A stretch of 64,000 bases of DNA. Origin: Planctomycetales bacterium 71-10. Its GTDB lineage: Bacteria > Planctomycetota > Planctomycetia > Isosphaerales > Isosphaeraceae. Positions 17,280-26,184 of this stretch are shown here, one piece after another. Position 1 is the first letter of the stretch. Every line of letters starts with the position of its first letter. The DNA lies in assembly GCA_001898385.1 (NCBI GenBank), contig MKTT01000108.1, positions 79,815 through 143,814 of the forward strand, in the 5' to 3' direction. Position numbers and translations under genes: made by a program. Under the pieces are notes generated by a model. The model was not told where the DNA came from, did not search any database, and was given only the letters and a program-made list of their open reading frames with translations.

Positions 17280-18158
17280 TCAACCGCCCGCGTCTTCCAA
17301 TCGGGCCATCGCGGCGCTGACGTCCCAGAGTCGCCTGGCCGCGTCGTCGTCCCGGGCGGCCCGGGACGGGACCGCGGGCCTGGACTTCACGAAGTATTCG
17401 CCCGTGACGTCCGCGACGTCGGGCGAGGTCGCCAGGTAGACGGTCGTCGCGGCCCCCTGCTCCGGGGTGATGGCGAAGGCCCTGGCGAAGGCCCGCATGA
17501 CGGCGCCTTTCCAGGTCGCGTCGCGGAAGATGCGGGTGTTCACATAGCCGGGGTGGAGGCAATTGACGGAGATCGAATCCCCCTTCAGCCGGCCCGCCAG
17601 CTCGCGCGTGAACAGGATGTTGGCGAGCTTGGATCGCTGGTAGGCCCGCCAGCCGTTGTACCGGCGTCGGCCTTCCAGGTCGTCGAAATCCATCGCCACG
17701 CCCCGATGCGCCCCGGAGGCCACGTTCACGACCCGCGCCGAGGGGGCGGAACGCAGCGACGCCAGCAGCAGGTTCGTGAGCAGGAACGGGGCTAGGTGGT
17801 TGACCGCGAACGTGGTCTCGACCCCGTCGACGGTGTCCGCCCGGTCGAGCCAGATCCCGCCGGCGTTGTTGACCAGGACGTCGAGGCGATCCGTCGCGGT
17901 CGCCACGTCGCGGGCCAGCCTCCGAACCTCGGCCTGCGAGGCGAGGTCGGCGGCGAGGGGCGCGACGTCGGCGTTCGGGATCTCCTCGCGGATCCGGCCG
18001 GCCGCCTCGGTCGACGTCTGCGGGGATCGACCGGCGAGGAGCACGCGGGCCCCGGCGCGGGCCAGTTCGCGGGCCGCGATGAAGCCGATGCCGGCCGTTG
18101 CGCCGGTGACGAGGCAGGTCTTGCCGTCCATCGAGGGAGTGAGAGCTTGCGAGGTCAT
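17280..18158 (-). CDS. Short-chain dehydrogenase/reductase (retinol-dehydrogenase-like)
   Basis: 292 residues. Classical SDR motifs are all visible: VTGATAGIGF (TGxxxGxG cofactor site), LVNNAGG (NNAG), the catalytic Ser in VVNVASGAH, and YQRSKLAN (YxxxK). The layout resembles the RDH11/12-like subgroup with a long loop before Tyr. The substrate is unknown. The start codon lies 9 bases after the stop of the cupin gene, so the two are very probably one operon. Confidence 0.9.
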   Translation of the reverse strand: MTSQALTPSMDGKTCLVTGATAGIGFIAARELARAGARVLLAGRSPQTSTEAAGRIREEIPNADVAPLAADLASQAEVRRLARDVATATDRLDVLVNNAGGIWLDRADTVDGVETTFAVNHLAPFLLTNLLLASLRSAPSARVVNVASGAHRGVAMDFDDLEGRRRYNGWRAYQRSKLANILFTRELAGRLKGDSISVNCLHPGYVNTRIFRDATWKGAVMRAFARAFAITPEQGAATTVYLATSPDVADVTGEYFVKSRPAVPSRAARDDDAARRLWDVSAAMARLEDAGG

Positions 18159-18167
18159 GTCGACGGC

Positions 18168-18533
18168 TCACTCCGGGTCGCGACGGGCGGAGTCGAGCGT
18201 GAAGGCGGGGAGGCAGACGGCGATGTACTCGGCTCCGTCGACCTCGGGCGTGCTGTAGCGCACCCACTCCCCGGCCGCCACCTTCACCGCCTGGCCGCCG
18301 CAGACGTCGAGCACGCCGTCGCGATGCTCGACCCGCAGCATCCCGCGCAGGACGAGCGTGTACTCGTCGAACGTCGGCGTCTGCCCCGGCTCGACCCAGC
18401 CGCCGGGGCTGCGCATGTGGGCGATGCTTACGCCCGCCTCGCCGCTGTTGACGTTCCCGACGTACTCGTCGATCAGCTTCGGCTTCGTCCCGGCGGCCTC
18501 GACCCGGCTGGGCCTGGCGATCAGCGTGGGCAT
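18168..18533 (-). CDS. Small cupin-domain protein
   Basis: 121 residues, a single cupin barrel. The core reads TFDEYTLVLRGMLRVEHRDG, then GQAVKVAAGEWVRY, the usual two cupin motifs with a reduced set of metal ligands. It is probably a small-molecule-binding or isomerase-like cupin. It precedes and is likely co-transcribed with the SDR gene. Upstream (18534-18828) the DNA becomes AT-richer and holds no other gene. Confidence 0.8.
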   Translation of the reverse strand: MPTLIARPSRVEAAGTKPKLIDEYVGNVNSGEAGVSIAHMRSPGGWVEPGQTPTFDEYTLVLRGMLRVEHRDGVLDVCGGQAVKVAAGEWVRYSTPEVDGAEYIAVCLPAFTLDSARRDPE

Positions 18534-18828
18534 GGGTGCTCCTTCCGACTGGGATGGATCGCCGCATGCTACAGGCGTGGCGAGGGGGGCGTCAAGCGAC
18601 CGGGATGGGGCGCAGACTCACGGCCAAGACCCGGGATTCCTGGACGATCCCCGAAGGTCACTCTTATCTCAAACTTCGCTTCCTGGCCGCATCCAAGGCG
18701 CATTACCATCAAGAGAAACCAAAAACAAAATCTGACGCCCTTGACCCCGCATGCAATCTGCCCGCGCCCTTTAAATAAATGCCGTGAGAACCAGGGATTG
18801 GCTGTCGGATAGCCATACAGAACCAGCA

Positions 18829-19425
18829 ATGCGCTTTACTTGGATGGAGGAAGGATTGATGGAACTCGGCCCCCATGCTGGAGACGTCCTGGACATCGTC
18901 GATCTCGTCGAGTCCGGCGTGATCTTCCGTCATCCCCGGCCGCCTCTCGACCCGGACGTGATCGTCATCAACGACATGGCCAAGGCCGGAAACTACAGGT
19001 TCACAGATCCCGATGTCAGGGAAGGCAGGGTTTGGGAATGGAGGGAACTTCTCGATTTCGCTGGGGAACCTTACTCCAGAAGGGATATCGACGAGAAACA
19101 TGATGATGTATTGGATTCATTTCCAGACTTACTTGACAATCTGATCAAGCTGATGGAAGAAAGGATCGGCCCATCCCTGGACTTGCAATTTGGATCGAAA
19201 TATACAGAAAATGATATTATTCATATGTACGGCAATTTAGATTTTATAATATCTTTTCGTGCTACATTCGGCCGTACTCTGCCGTTTATAGAGCGTCTCG
19301 TCGCGATCTACCGTCTCGGCGGCCACCCTTGCGGCTGGAGCGGCCCTTACCCCGAGGGTCGACTGGTGGCATATTTCCCGCCGGGGGACGGCGCCTTGGA
19401 ACACGCTCCCCGCACGGAACAATAG
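18829..19425 (+). CDS. Orphan hypothetical protein in an AT-richer patch
   Basis: 198 residues from the ATG at 18829; an in-frame GTG at 18784 and an ATG at 18859 are alternatives. The protein is acidic and soluble, with a hydrophobic N-terminal third (VLDIVDLVESGVIF) and no recognised domain. Codon use is unlike the neighbours: A/T third positions are common, especially 19080-19270, which suggests recent acquisition. It lies directly next to a broken antitoxin gene and an inverted-repeat element. Real coding is likely but not certain. Confidence 0.6.
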   Translation: MRFTWMEEGLMELGPHAGDVLDIVDLVESGVIFRHPRPPLDPDVIVINDMAKAGNYRFTDPDVREGRVWEWRELLDFAGEPYSRRDIDEKHDDVLDSFPDLLDNLIKLMEERIGPSLDLQFGSKYTENDIIHMYGNLDFIISFRATFGRTLPFIERLVAIYRLGGHPCGWSGPYPEGRLVAYFPPGDGALEHAPRTEQ

Positions 19426-19702
19426 GATGCCCGGGACGGAGACCTGCGGAGCGTCGCGACGCTCACTCCGAAGACCGCCTGGCTCGCCGGACGTGGCCCC
19501 GCACCGCCTTGACGTCCTCCGGCTTGAACGCGCGGGGTTCGGGCTGGAGTTCGACCGTGCGGACCGTGAAGCGATCCTCCGTCGCCTCTCCCATCCGCAT
19601 CGCCTCCAGGAATGCGTCGGCCCCCGCGACCATGCTCCGGCCCAGGGGCGAGAGGCCGTCCGAATCGACGTCCCGCCGCCCTCCCTTTCTCGCCTTCTTC
19701 AT
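19380..19702 (-). pseudogene. Frameshifted remnant of an HTH (XRE-type) antitoxin gene
   Basis: From the ATG at 19702 the frame reads through the N-terminal extension typical of planctomycete HigA/NadS-like antitoxins (AFLEAMRMGEATEDRFTVRT, then AFKPEDVKAVR) and stops at 19463. The neighbouring frame then supplies ASQAVFGVSVATLR, the helix-turn-helix core, which usually reads SQAVFA(R/x)LLGVSVATLR. One shift near 19480-19490 and a loss of about four codons therefore separate the two halves, and the C-terminus is gone. No toxin gene survives beside it. Confidence 0.65.
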
Positions 19703-19738
19703 GACTTGCGCCCCGATCGCCCCTTGAAGAATGCTTGA

Positions 19739-19914
19739 CCGTCACGGATTTCGGAAGGCGATATGTGTTATGACAGCCCATTTCTCATTCAAAAATATAG
19801 GAACGTGAGCATGTCACAATCTCCTTCTCCCGCGAGGGGAGAAGGATGCTTGTCATCACCCTCCTCTCACTCACCTTTTCGACGGAGCAACGGCCCCCTC
19901 AAAATCCGTGACGG
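19739..19914. repeat. Short element bounded by a 13-base perfect inverted repeat
   Basis: CCGTCACGGATTT at 19739-19751 and its exact reverse complement at 19902-19914 bound a 176-base non-coding segment. Inside is a C-rich/G-rich hairpin (about 19822-19847) of the same general type as the units at 1487-1652 and 4803-4993. Size and structure resemble a MITE; no target duplication was recognised. Confidence 0.5.
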
Positions 19915-19929
19915 CCGAAGGCATGCCTT

Positions 19930-20541
19930 TCAGGAGGCATCCGCGGGCTTCTCGGCTCCGGACTTCTCGCCCTTCTCGCGGGCGGCCTTCGCCTTGGCCC
20001 GGAGGGCCTTGAGGTCGGCCTTGTCGAGGTAGCCGTTGTGGTCGGCGTCGAGGCGATCGAAGGCGGCGGGCTTGCCCTGGAACTCGTCGCGGCTGAGGCG
20101 GCCGTCCTTGTCGGCGTCGTTGGTGCGCAGCTTCTCGACGACCGTCTTGATCCTCTCGCCCCCCTTCTTCTTCGCGGCGGGCCTGGCGTCGTCGGCGGGC
20201 TTGGCGTCGTCCGGGGCCTTCTTCGCGGCGGCCTTCGCCTTGGCCTTGGCCGCGGCCTTGCGGGCGGCGATCACCTTCTCGCCGAGCGCGTCGAATTCCT
20301 TGGAGTCGATCTTGCCGTCCTTGTTCGCGTCGCCTTCCTGGAGGACGGTCTTGAAGGCCGGCTTGGAGGGGGCGTCGACCTCGGCCTGGTCGAGGACGCC
20401 GTCGTGGTTGGCGTCGAGATCCTGGAAGACCTCGGCGAGCTTCTTGGCCGCGCCGGCCTTGGGCTGGTCGGCCCGGGCGGCGGCGCCGAAGGCGAGGCCC
20501 AGGGCGAGGGAGAGGCCGCCGACGATGAATCGCGTGAACAT
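19930..20541 (-). CDS. Secreted EF-hand calcium-binding protein
   Basis: 203 residues with an N-terminal signal peptide (MFTRFIVGGLSLALGLAFGA, cleavage near ARADQ). Four EF-hand loops are visible: DLDANHDGVLDQAE, DANKDGKIDSKEF, DADKDGRLSRDEF and DADHNGYLDKADL. A Lys/Ala-rich linker joins the second and third. The ATG at 20541 is fixed by GAGGAG seven bases upstream. It probably acts outside the cytoplasmic membrane as a calcium-binding structural or signalling protein; the partner is unknown. An upstream extension to 20664 would overlap the end of recJ and is unlikely. Confidence 0.85.
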   Translation of the reverse strand: MFTRFIVGGLSLALGLAFGAAARADQPKAGAAKKLAEVFQDLDANHDGVLDQAEVDAPSKPAFKTVLQEGDANKDGKIDSKEFDALGEKVIAARKAAAKAKAKAAAKKAPDDAKPADDARPAAKKKGGERIKTVVEKLRTNDADKDGRLSRDEFQGKPAAFDRLDADHNGYLDKADLKALRAKAKAAREKGEKSGAEKPADAS

Positions 20542-20660
20542 CCGAAAGCTCCTCGAAACGGCCGCGAAGCCGGCGCGCCGCCCCGGGTCGGCGGGGCACG
20601 GCGGATCGGCGCGGCCTTCGAGGGATCTAACCCCGGGACGAGGCGGGGGTGTCGCGGAAA

Positions 20661-22445
20661 TCACGCCCCGGCGACGGCGGGCTCCGGCGCTGCGGCGGCG
20701 AGGGCGGGCGCGCCGGGGATCAGGAAGTCCTTGATCTCAAGCTGGACCTTGCGGTAGCCGTTCCACTCGTCGATCGAGGGGTGGAAGACGACGCTGAACT
20801 CGACGTCGTGGGCCAGGTCCTTCCCCTTCTCGGCCATGTTCCAGCCGATCGCCTTGAAGACGGAATCGCCCTGGCCGACCTTGAGCTGGAGGTGCTTCTT
20901 CCCCTCCCCCACGCCCCGGGGCTCGCCCACGACCCGCGCCCGGCTCGCCAGGAACAGCGGCCGGGGGTTCCCCATGCCGTGCGGCTCCAGCTTCTCCAAC
21001 TCCTCGACGACCTTCAGGTTCAGCATCCCGAGCGGGACCTCGGCGTCGATGTTCAGGACGCGCTCGCGCAGCTCGGGCGTCATCAGGGTGCGGCAGCGGG
21101 CGTCGAACCGCTCGGCGAAGATCGGGAAGTGGGACTCGTCCATGCGGACGCCGGCCGCCGCGGAGTGGCCGCCGAAGCCGATGAGGCCCTCGGAGCACTC
21201 CTGGATCGCCTGGTACAGGTTGAACCCGGGGACCGACCGCCCCGACCCCTGCGCGAACTCCTCGCCGAACGCGACCAGGATCGTCGGCCGATGGTACATC
21301 TCCACGAGCCGGCTGGCGACGATCCCAATGACCCCCGGGTGCCACTCCTTCCGCCCCAGGACGATCGCCCCTCGGTCCTTCAGGCCCCCTTCGGACTTGA
21401 TCTGCTCGGTCGCCTGGCGGACGATCTCGCGCTCGACTTCCTGCCTGCGGCGGTTGACGGCGTCCAGCTCCTCGGCGATCTGGTCCGCCGTCGACTCGTC
21501 GCCCGTCGTGAGCATCTCGACGGCCCGCATGGCCCGTTCGAGCCGGCCGGCGGCGTTGATCCGCGGGGCCAGGTTGAACCCGACCGTCCCGGCCGTGAGC
21601 TTCGAGCGGTCCAGGCACTTGGCGACCCGCATCAGGGCCTTCATCCCGGTCGTCGGCGCGCCCTTGACCCCAGCCAGGCCGTGGCGGACGAGGATCCGGT
21701 TCTCCTCGCGGAGCGGCACCACGTCGGCGACGGTCGCCATCGCGACGAGGCCCAGCGACTGGACGAGGTAATCGCGCAGGTGGGGCGACGCCTTCTTGCC
21801 GTCGCCGAATCCCTTGCAGACCTGCCACGCCAGCTTGAACGCCACCGCCGCGCCGCAGAGGTCGCCGAACGGGTACGAGCCGCCCGGCAGACGCGGGTGG
21901 ACCAGGACGTCGGCCGCGGGCAGGTCGGGGCCGATGGTGTGGTGGTCGGTGACGATGAATTCCAGGCCCAGTTCGCGGGCGAGCCTCGCCTCGGCCACGG
22001 CGGAGATGCCGCAGTCGACCGTCACCACGAGCGCGCCGGGGTTGTCCGCGGCGATCTTGCGGATCGCGTCGGGGTTGACGCCATAGCCTTCCTGGACGCG
22101 GTGCGGGATGTAGTAGTCGACCCGCTTCGCCCCCGCGAGCTTCAGCGCCGCCCAGAGGACGCTCACCCCGCACACGCCGTCGACGTCATAATCGCCGTAG
22201 ATGACGATCGGGCGGTCCTCGCGGATCGCGCGGACGAGTCGGTCGGCGGCGTCGACCACGCCGGGCAGCCCCTCGGGGTCGTTCAGCCCGTTGAGGCGGG
22301 CGTCGAGGAAGGCGCGCGCCTGGGCGGGATCGGTCACGCCCCGGTTGAGGAGGACCTGGGCCACGAGCGGGGAGATCCCCGCGACGCGGCTGAGGTCGGC
22401 GATCCGGTCTCTCTCGAAGGGTTGGACTCGCCACCGGGTCGACAT
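20661..22445 (-). CDS. recJ: Single-stranded-DNA-specific exonuclease RecJ
   Basis: 594 residues. The DHH phosphoesterase motifs are clear: VIYGDYDVDGVCG (motif I), VVTVDCGIS (II), IVTDHHTIG (III, DHH) and LGLVAMATVADVVPL (IV). The DHHA1 region has GFGGHSAAAGVRM. It ends with the OB-fold domain. RecJ degrades ssDNA 5'-3' in recombination and repair. The ATG at 22445 begins MSTRWRV, the standard start; the in-frame sequence upstream is not RecJ-like. The gene lies upstream of the EF-hand gene on the same strand. Confidence 0.96.
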   Translation of the reverse strand: MSTRWRVQPFERDRIADLSRVAGISPLVAQVLLNRGVTDPAQARAFLDARLNGLNDPEGLPGVVDAADRLVRAIREDRPIVIYGDYDVDGVCGVSVLWAALKLAGAKRVDYYIPHRVQEGYGVNPDAIRKIAADNPGALVVTVDCGISAVAEARLARELGLEFIVTDHHTIGPDLPAADVLVHPRLPGGSYPFGDLCGAAVAFKLAWQVCKGFGDGKKASPHLRDYLVQSLGLVAMATVADVVPLREENRILVRHGLAGVKGAPTTGMKALMRVAKCLDRSKLTAGTVGFNLAPRINAAGRLERAMRAVEMLTTGDESTADQIAEELDAVNRRRQEVEREIVRQATEQIKSEGGLKDRGAIVLGRKEWHPGVIGIVASRLVEMYHRPTILVAFGEEFAQGSGRSVPGFNLYQAIQECSEGLIGFGGHSAAAGVRMDESHFPIFAERFDARCRTLMTPELRERVLNIDAEVPLGMLNLKVVEELEKLEPHGMGNPRPLFLASRARVVGEPRGVGEGKKHLQLKVGQGDSVFKAIGWNMAEKGKDLAHDVEFSVVFHPSIDEWNGYRKVQLEIKDFLIPGAPALAAAAPEPAVAGA

Positions 22446-22595
22446 GGCCGCCCTCCCATCCGTCGGATCCGCCGCCGCTCCGTCGCCTGGCCTACCGCGG
22501 ATCCTCCCCAAGTATACACCACGCCCAGGATCAGGGCTCGTCTGTTCAGGGGCGACGCCGGGATCGCGGGATCGGCCCCGTCGCGACGGCTCCGA

Positions 22596-23624
22596 TCAGA
22601 GCCACCCGCGGCGTCGGGCCAGGATCAGCATGGCGATCGGCGACACCGCCATGAGGCCGAGGCAGCCCCAGAACAGGGCCCACTTGGGCATCAGCGCGTC
22701 CAGCGCCATCGTCGAGCCGAAGAAGTTCATGCCGAAGAAGCCGGAGAGGAACGACATCGGCATGAACATGACCGTGACCATCGTCAGGGCCTTCATGATC
22801 TCGTTCGTGCGGTTCGACATGACGGAGAGGTAGGTGTCCAGCGTGCCGGCGATGAGGTCGCGGAGGCCCTCGGAGACGTCGTGGATCCGGACGATGTGGT
22901 CGTAGACGTCGCGGAAGTAGACGCGGTGCTCCTCCTTCACGACCTTGTACGGGTCGCGGGCGAGCTTGTTCAAAACGTCGCGCTGGGGGCCGAACGTCTT
23001 CTGGAGCTGGATGGCCGATCGCTTGATGCGGAAGATCGCCTGGAGGTTGCGGGGCCCGTGGCGGGACATGACGGCGTCCTGGACCCGGTCGATCCGCTCG
23101 TCGAGGGTCTCGATCGTTTCCAGGGATTGATCGACGGAGCGGTCCAGGAACCGGAACAGCAGGTGGTCCGCCCCGTGGCGCATCCGGTCGCGCGGGTCGT
23201 GCTCGATGGCCTGGCGGCCCTCGACCAGGAACTCTAGCGGTTCTTGATGGTAGGTGACGAGGTAGTTGGGCCCGAGGAAGACGTCCAGCTCCTGGAGCGA
23301 CAGGTCGCCGGTCTCCGGATCGATCCGGCTGGAGTGGAACACGATGTAGATGTAGTCGTCCCAGTCGTCGATCTTGGGGATGTGCGACTCCCGCAGCGCG
23401 TCGTCCACCGCCAGGGGGTGGAACCGGAACACCTCGCGCAGCAGGTGCTCGGCGAACGCGCTGGGCTGGCCGGGAGGATCCTCGACGTCGATCCAGAGCG
23501 TCCCCTTCGCGTCGCCGGTCGCCTCCGGGATCCGGTCGACGGGCCAGTCGAGGTGCATCTCGCCGGCGCCGTCGCGAAAGAGGGCGCGGACCTTGCAGCC
23601 CGAAGCCTCGGGGGGGGCCGTCAT
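22596..23624 (-). CDS. corA: CorA-like magnesium/cobalt transporter
   Basis: 342 residues. The large N-terminal cytoplasmic funnel domain is followed by two C-terminal transmembrane helices with the signature GMN in FLSGFFGMNFFGS. CorA forms pentameric Mg2+ channels in the cytoplasmic membrane. The start ATG overlaps the stop of the upstream lipoprotein gene (ATGA), indicating translational coupling as the last gene of a four-gene operon. The hydrophilic C-terminal tail after the last helix (RRRGWL) is short, as usual for the family. Confidence 0.93.
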   Translation of the reverse strand: MTAPPEASGCKVRALFRDGAGEMHLDWPVDRIPEATGDAKGTLWIDVEDPPGQPSAFAEHLLREVFRFHPLAVDDALRESHIPKIDDWDDYIYIVFHSSRIDPETGDLSLQELDVFLGPNYLVTYHQEPLEFLVEGRQAIEHDPRDRMRHGADHLLFRFLDRSVDQSLETIETLDERIDRVQDAVMSRHGPRNLQAIFRIKRSAIQLQKTFGPQRDVLNKLARDPYKVVKEEHRVYFRDVYDHIVRIHDVSEGLRDLIAGTLDTYLSVMSNRTNEIMKALTMVTVMFMPMSFLSGFFGMNFFGSTMALDALMPKWALFWGCLGLMAVSPIAMLILARRRGWL

Positions 23625-24049
23625 CGCGAGCCTTCCTTGAGCTTCTGATACCGCATCAGCTCCTCGACGACCTCGATGGTCATGGGGGGCCCCGGCGGGG
23701 ATTGGGTCGTGCGACGGATGGGCGAGTTGTTCCGGAAGACCCAGTAGGCCCCGGTCGACCCGAGCGGGACGTCGACCAGGCGGACGCAGACCTCGCCGAC
23801 GGGTGCGCGCTCGAACCGGAACGTGCCGTCGGGCCGGAGGCGGGTCGAGACGAGGTCGCCGAGCGTCCCGTCCACCGGCTGGAGTTCGACCCAGCCGCGA
23901 TCAACCGGCCGCCCGGAGAGGAGCACGACGCCGGTCGCCGAGGTGTGGGGGATCGCCTCCGGCCCCAGTTCCTCGGCGCAGCCGGGGAGGGCCAGGCAGC
24001 CGGCGAGGGCCGCCGATCCGAAGGCCCGTCGCGCCCGGGGTCGCGCCAT
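23621..24049 (-). CDS. Small lipoprotein with carboxypeptidase-regulatory-like fold
   Basis: 142 residues. It has a signal peptide with a lipobox (LALPGC, candidate lipidated Cys about residue 24). The mature part resembles a single Ig-like/CarboxypepD_reg domain: GVVLLSGRPVDRGWVELQP, then RLRPDGTFRFERAPVGE. Planctomycete genomes carry many such small envelope lipoproteins of unknown role. It is 4 bases downstream of the GXGXG gene and overlaps corA by four bases, so it is part of the same operon. Confidence 0.8.
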   Translation of the reverse strand: MARPRARRAFGSAALAGCLALPGCAEELGPEAIPHTSATGVVLLSGRPVDRGWVELQPVDGTLGDLVSTRLRPDGTFRFERAPVGEVCVRLVDVPLGSTGAYWVFRNNSPIRRTTQSPPGPPMTIEVVEELMRYQKLKEGSR

Positions 24050-24053
24050 CGTC

Positions 24054-24683
24054 TCAGCCTCCTCCGCCTCGTCTCCGGAGCAGCGACCGGGCCGCGTCGA
24101 ACGCGCGAAGGGCTTCGGGCTCGGCGTCGCCCGGGGTGCCCCGGAACCGGCGACCGCCGACGGCCTCGCGGCCGGCGTGCGGGACTTCGGCCTCGGCCGG
24201 GAGGAAGATCCGGCCGCCCGACTGGCGGTCCCCCGCCATCGGCCCGACCGCCCCCAGCAGCACGAGGTCTCCGCACGACATCCCGAGGCCGGCCCGGGGG
24301 CCGACGGCGTCGGCGGCGACGATCGTCCCTCCCGCCAGTCGGCAGCCGACGGCGGAACCGGACGGGCCCAGGAGCAGCAACGTCCCGGAGCGCATCCCCG
24401 CGCCGGCCCCGTCGGCCGAGCGGCCGGAGCAGACGACGACGACGCCGGGCGCGTCCATGCCGGCGGCCAGCTCGGGGCCCGCGTCGCCGGCGACCTCGAT
24501 CACGGCGTCCCAGCCGCCGGCCAGGCCCGCCAGCAAGAGGCGGTGACCGGCCGGCCCTTCGAGCTTGATCCGGCGCTCGCCGCGCTGGAGCCGGCGGACG
24601 ACCTCGGCGTTGATCTGGTGGTAGTCGCGCAGCTCCGGCACCGGGATCGGCGTGGCCGGCCCGCCGGGGTCGTCCTTATCCAC
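24054..24683 (-). CDS. Stand-alone GXGXG-motif protein (GltB C-terminal / FwdC-like beta-helix)
   Basis: 209 residues. Repeating glycine-rich turns (SGRSADGAGAGMRSGTLLLLG, VGCRLAGGTIVAADAVGPRAG, LGMSCGDLVLLG) match the right-handed beta-helix found at the C-terminus of glutamate synthase alpha subunits and in formylmethanofuran dehydrogenase subunit C. No catalytic domains are attached and no glutamate synthase gene is adjacent, so this is a free-standing scaffold domain. It overlaps the end of the HEAT-like gene by 8 bases and lies in the same operon. Function unknown. Confidence 0.7.
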   Translation of the reverse strand: MDKDDPGGPATPIPVPELRDYHQINAEVVRRLQRGERRIKLEGPAGHRLLLAGLAGGWDAVIEVAGDAGPELAAGMDAPGVVVVCSGRSADGAGAGMRSGTLLLLGPSGSAVGCRLAGGTIVAADAVGPRAGLGMSCGDLVLLGAVGPMAGDRQSGGRIFLPAEAEVPHAGREAVGGRRFRGTPGDAEPEALRAFDAARSLLRRRGGGG

Positions 24684-26184
24684 GAGGGGCGCCCGCCTCG
24701 GCCTTGGGGGCCGCCTCGGCCTGCTTCGCGGGCTCCGCGGCGGCCGGGGCGGGGAGGGCCGGGCCGTTCGGGAACAGGGTCCCGTCCGCCGGCGCGTTCT
24801 TGTCCAGGAACGCCTTGAAGGCGTCGACCTTGGCCCGGAGGTCCTTCCGCGCCGCCTCGATCTGCCCCGCCGGCGCGCCGGCGAGGGCCGCGGCGGCCTT
24901 GGCCGGCGTCTTGAGCGCGTCGAAATACTTCTGGACGTCGGTCTTCACGGCCCCGCTGGTCGAGTTGAGCAGGCCGCTCTCCCGGGCCCCTTCCTGGCCC
25001 TCGAACGCCTGGAAGACCGGGCCGACGAGGGTCGCGGTCAGCTCCTGCGACCGCAGCGGGTTCTCGGAATGGCCGTCGGCGATCTTGTCGAGCATCGTCG
25101 CCGCGAGGCGGGCCGTGGCGTAGGCGACGAGGGTCTGGCTGTACTTGGGGACGGCCGTGCCGATCTGCATCGAGCCCAGCGCCCGCGCCGCCTCGGCCCG
25201 GACGTCGAGGCCCAGGGCCTCGTCGGTCAGGTACTGGAAGGCGGCCGACGCCATGTCCGCCGTGCGGGGCGAAGACGGGAGGAAGCCCTGCCGCAAGGCG
25301 GCCAGCGCCTCAAGCGCCCGGAACTGGACCCAGCCGGGCCAGTCCTTCCCCTTCAGGAGCTGGTCGGCGATCGTCTTGGCCGCGTCGGCCTCCTGCGCCG
25401 CCGACAGCCGGTTCGTCAGCACCTTGATGTTCGTGACCCCGCGGAAGGCCCACAGCTTCACCCAGTACGTCTGGGTCGGGCTCTTGATCTCGTCGAGCAG
25501 GACCTTGAGCGCCTCGGGGTTGGCGCTCTGGGCCAGGATGATCATCGCCTGGATCCGCGGCACGAAGTGGTGCTTGAGCAGCGGCGGGAGCTTCTGGAGG
25601 AGCGCCTGGTTGTATTTCGCCTGGAACGCCGCGTTCTTGGCGGCCCGCGCGCTGAAGACCGGCTCCAGCAGGTTCTGGGTCGCGGTCTGGACGGCCGTGA
25701 CGACGGCCAGGTTCTTCTCGCCGGAGGGATCCAGCGCGGCCTGGATGTTCCGCGGGCTGGACATCTGCGCGACCATCGCCCCGACGACGTTGTTGATGAC
25801 GTTCTGGTCCGCGGGGGTGATCGGGCTCGCGGCCATCGCCTTGAGCTGGTTGATCTCCTGCGCCTGGACGGGGTTGGCGCGGATCTCCTGGAACTTCTTC
25901 GGGTCGCGGATGGCCTCGATGTTGGGGTCCTTGAAGACCACCAGCGAGGCCGCCTTCTGCGACGCCGAGGGGTCCACGGCCTCCTTGGGGGCGTCGTCCT
26001 CCGCCGGGGCGGCCGGGGGGGCGTCCTTCGCCGTCTCCGCGGCCTTCGCGGGCTCCTGCGGCGCCTGCGCCCGCGCCGGGACTGGGCCGGCCCAGGCCCA
26101 GGCCAGCAGGGCGGCCGCGCCGGCCCGGACGAGCCCCGCGGGAGGCGCGATGCGTCTCTCGACGACGGACGACTTGCTGCTCAT
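24676..26184 (-). CDS. Secreted HEAT-repeat-like alpha-helical protein
   Basis: 502 residues. The signal peptide is followed by a Pro/Ala/Glu-rich linker, then a long helical region with HEAT-type helix pairs (LPPLLKHHFVPRIQAMIILA, VQFRALEALAALRQG, LDVRAEAARALGSM). Charged Ala/Lys-rich C-terminus. The ATG at 26184 has GAGG upstream; in-frame sequence further upstream is Pro/Arg-rich and unlike coding DNA here. It heads the operon that continues with the GXGXG protein, lipoprotein and CorA. Probably a periplasmic binding or scaffold protein; no specific role can be assigned. Confidence 0.8.
   Translation of the reverse strand: MSSKSSVVERRIAPPAGLVRAGAAALLAWAWAGPVPARAQAPQEPAKAAETAKDAPPAAPAEDDAPKEAVDPSASQKAASLVVFKDPNIEAIRDPKKFQEIRANPVQAQEINQLKAMAASPITPADQNVINNVVGAMVAQMSSPRNIQAALDPSGEKNLAVVTAVQTATQNLLEPVFSARAAKNAAFQAKYNQALLQKLPPLLKHHFVPRIQAMIILAQSANPEALKVLLDEIKSPTQTYWVKLWAFRGVTNIKVLTNRLSAAQEADAAKTIADQLLKGKDWPGWVQFRALEALAALRQGFLPSSPRTADMASAAFQYLTDEALGLDVRAEAARALGSMQIGTAVPKYSQTLVAYATARLAATMLDKIADGHSENPLRSQELTATLVGPVFQAFEGQEGARESGLLNSTSGAVKTDVQKYFDALKTPAKAAAALAGAPAGQIEAARKDLRAKVDAFKAFLDKNAPADGTLFPNGPALPAPAAAEPAKQAEAAPKAEAGAPRG

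Noticed and set aside
19910..19935. Perfect 12-base palindrome AAGGCATGCCTT at the EF-hand gene stop
   Set aside because: Too short and without a loop to act as a terminator; likely chance, though it lies next to the end of the inverted-repeat element.
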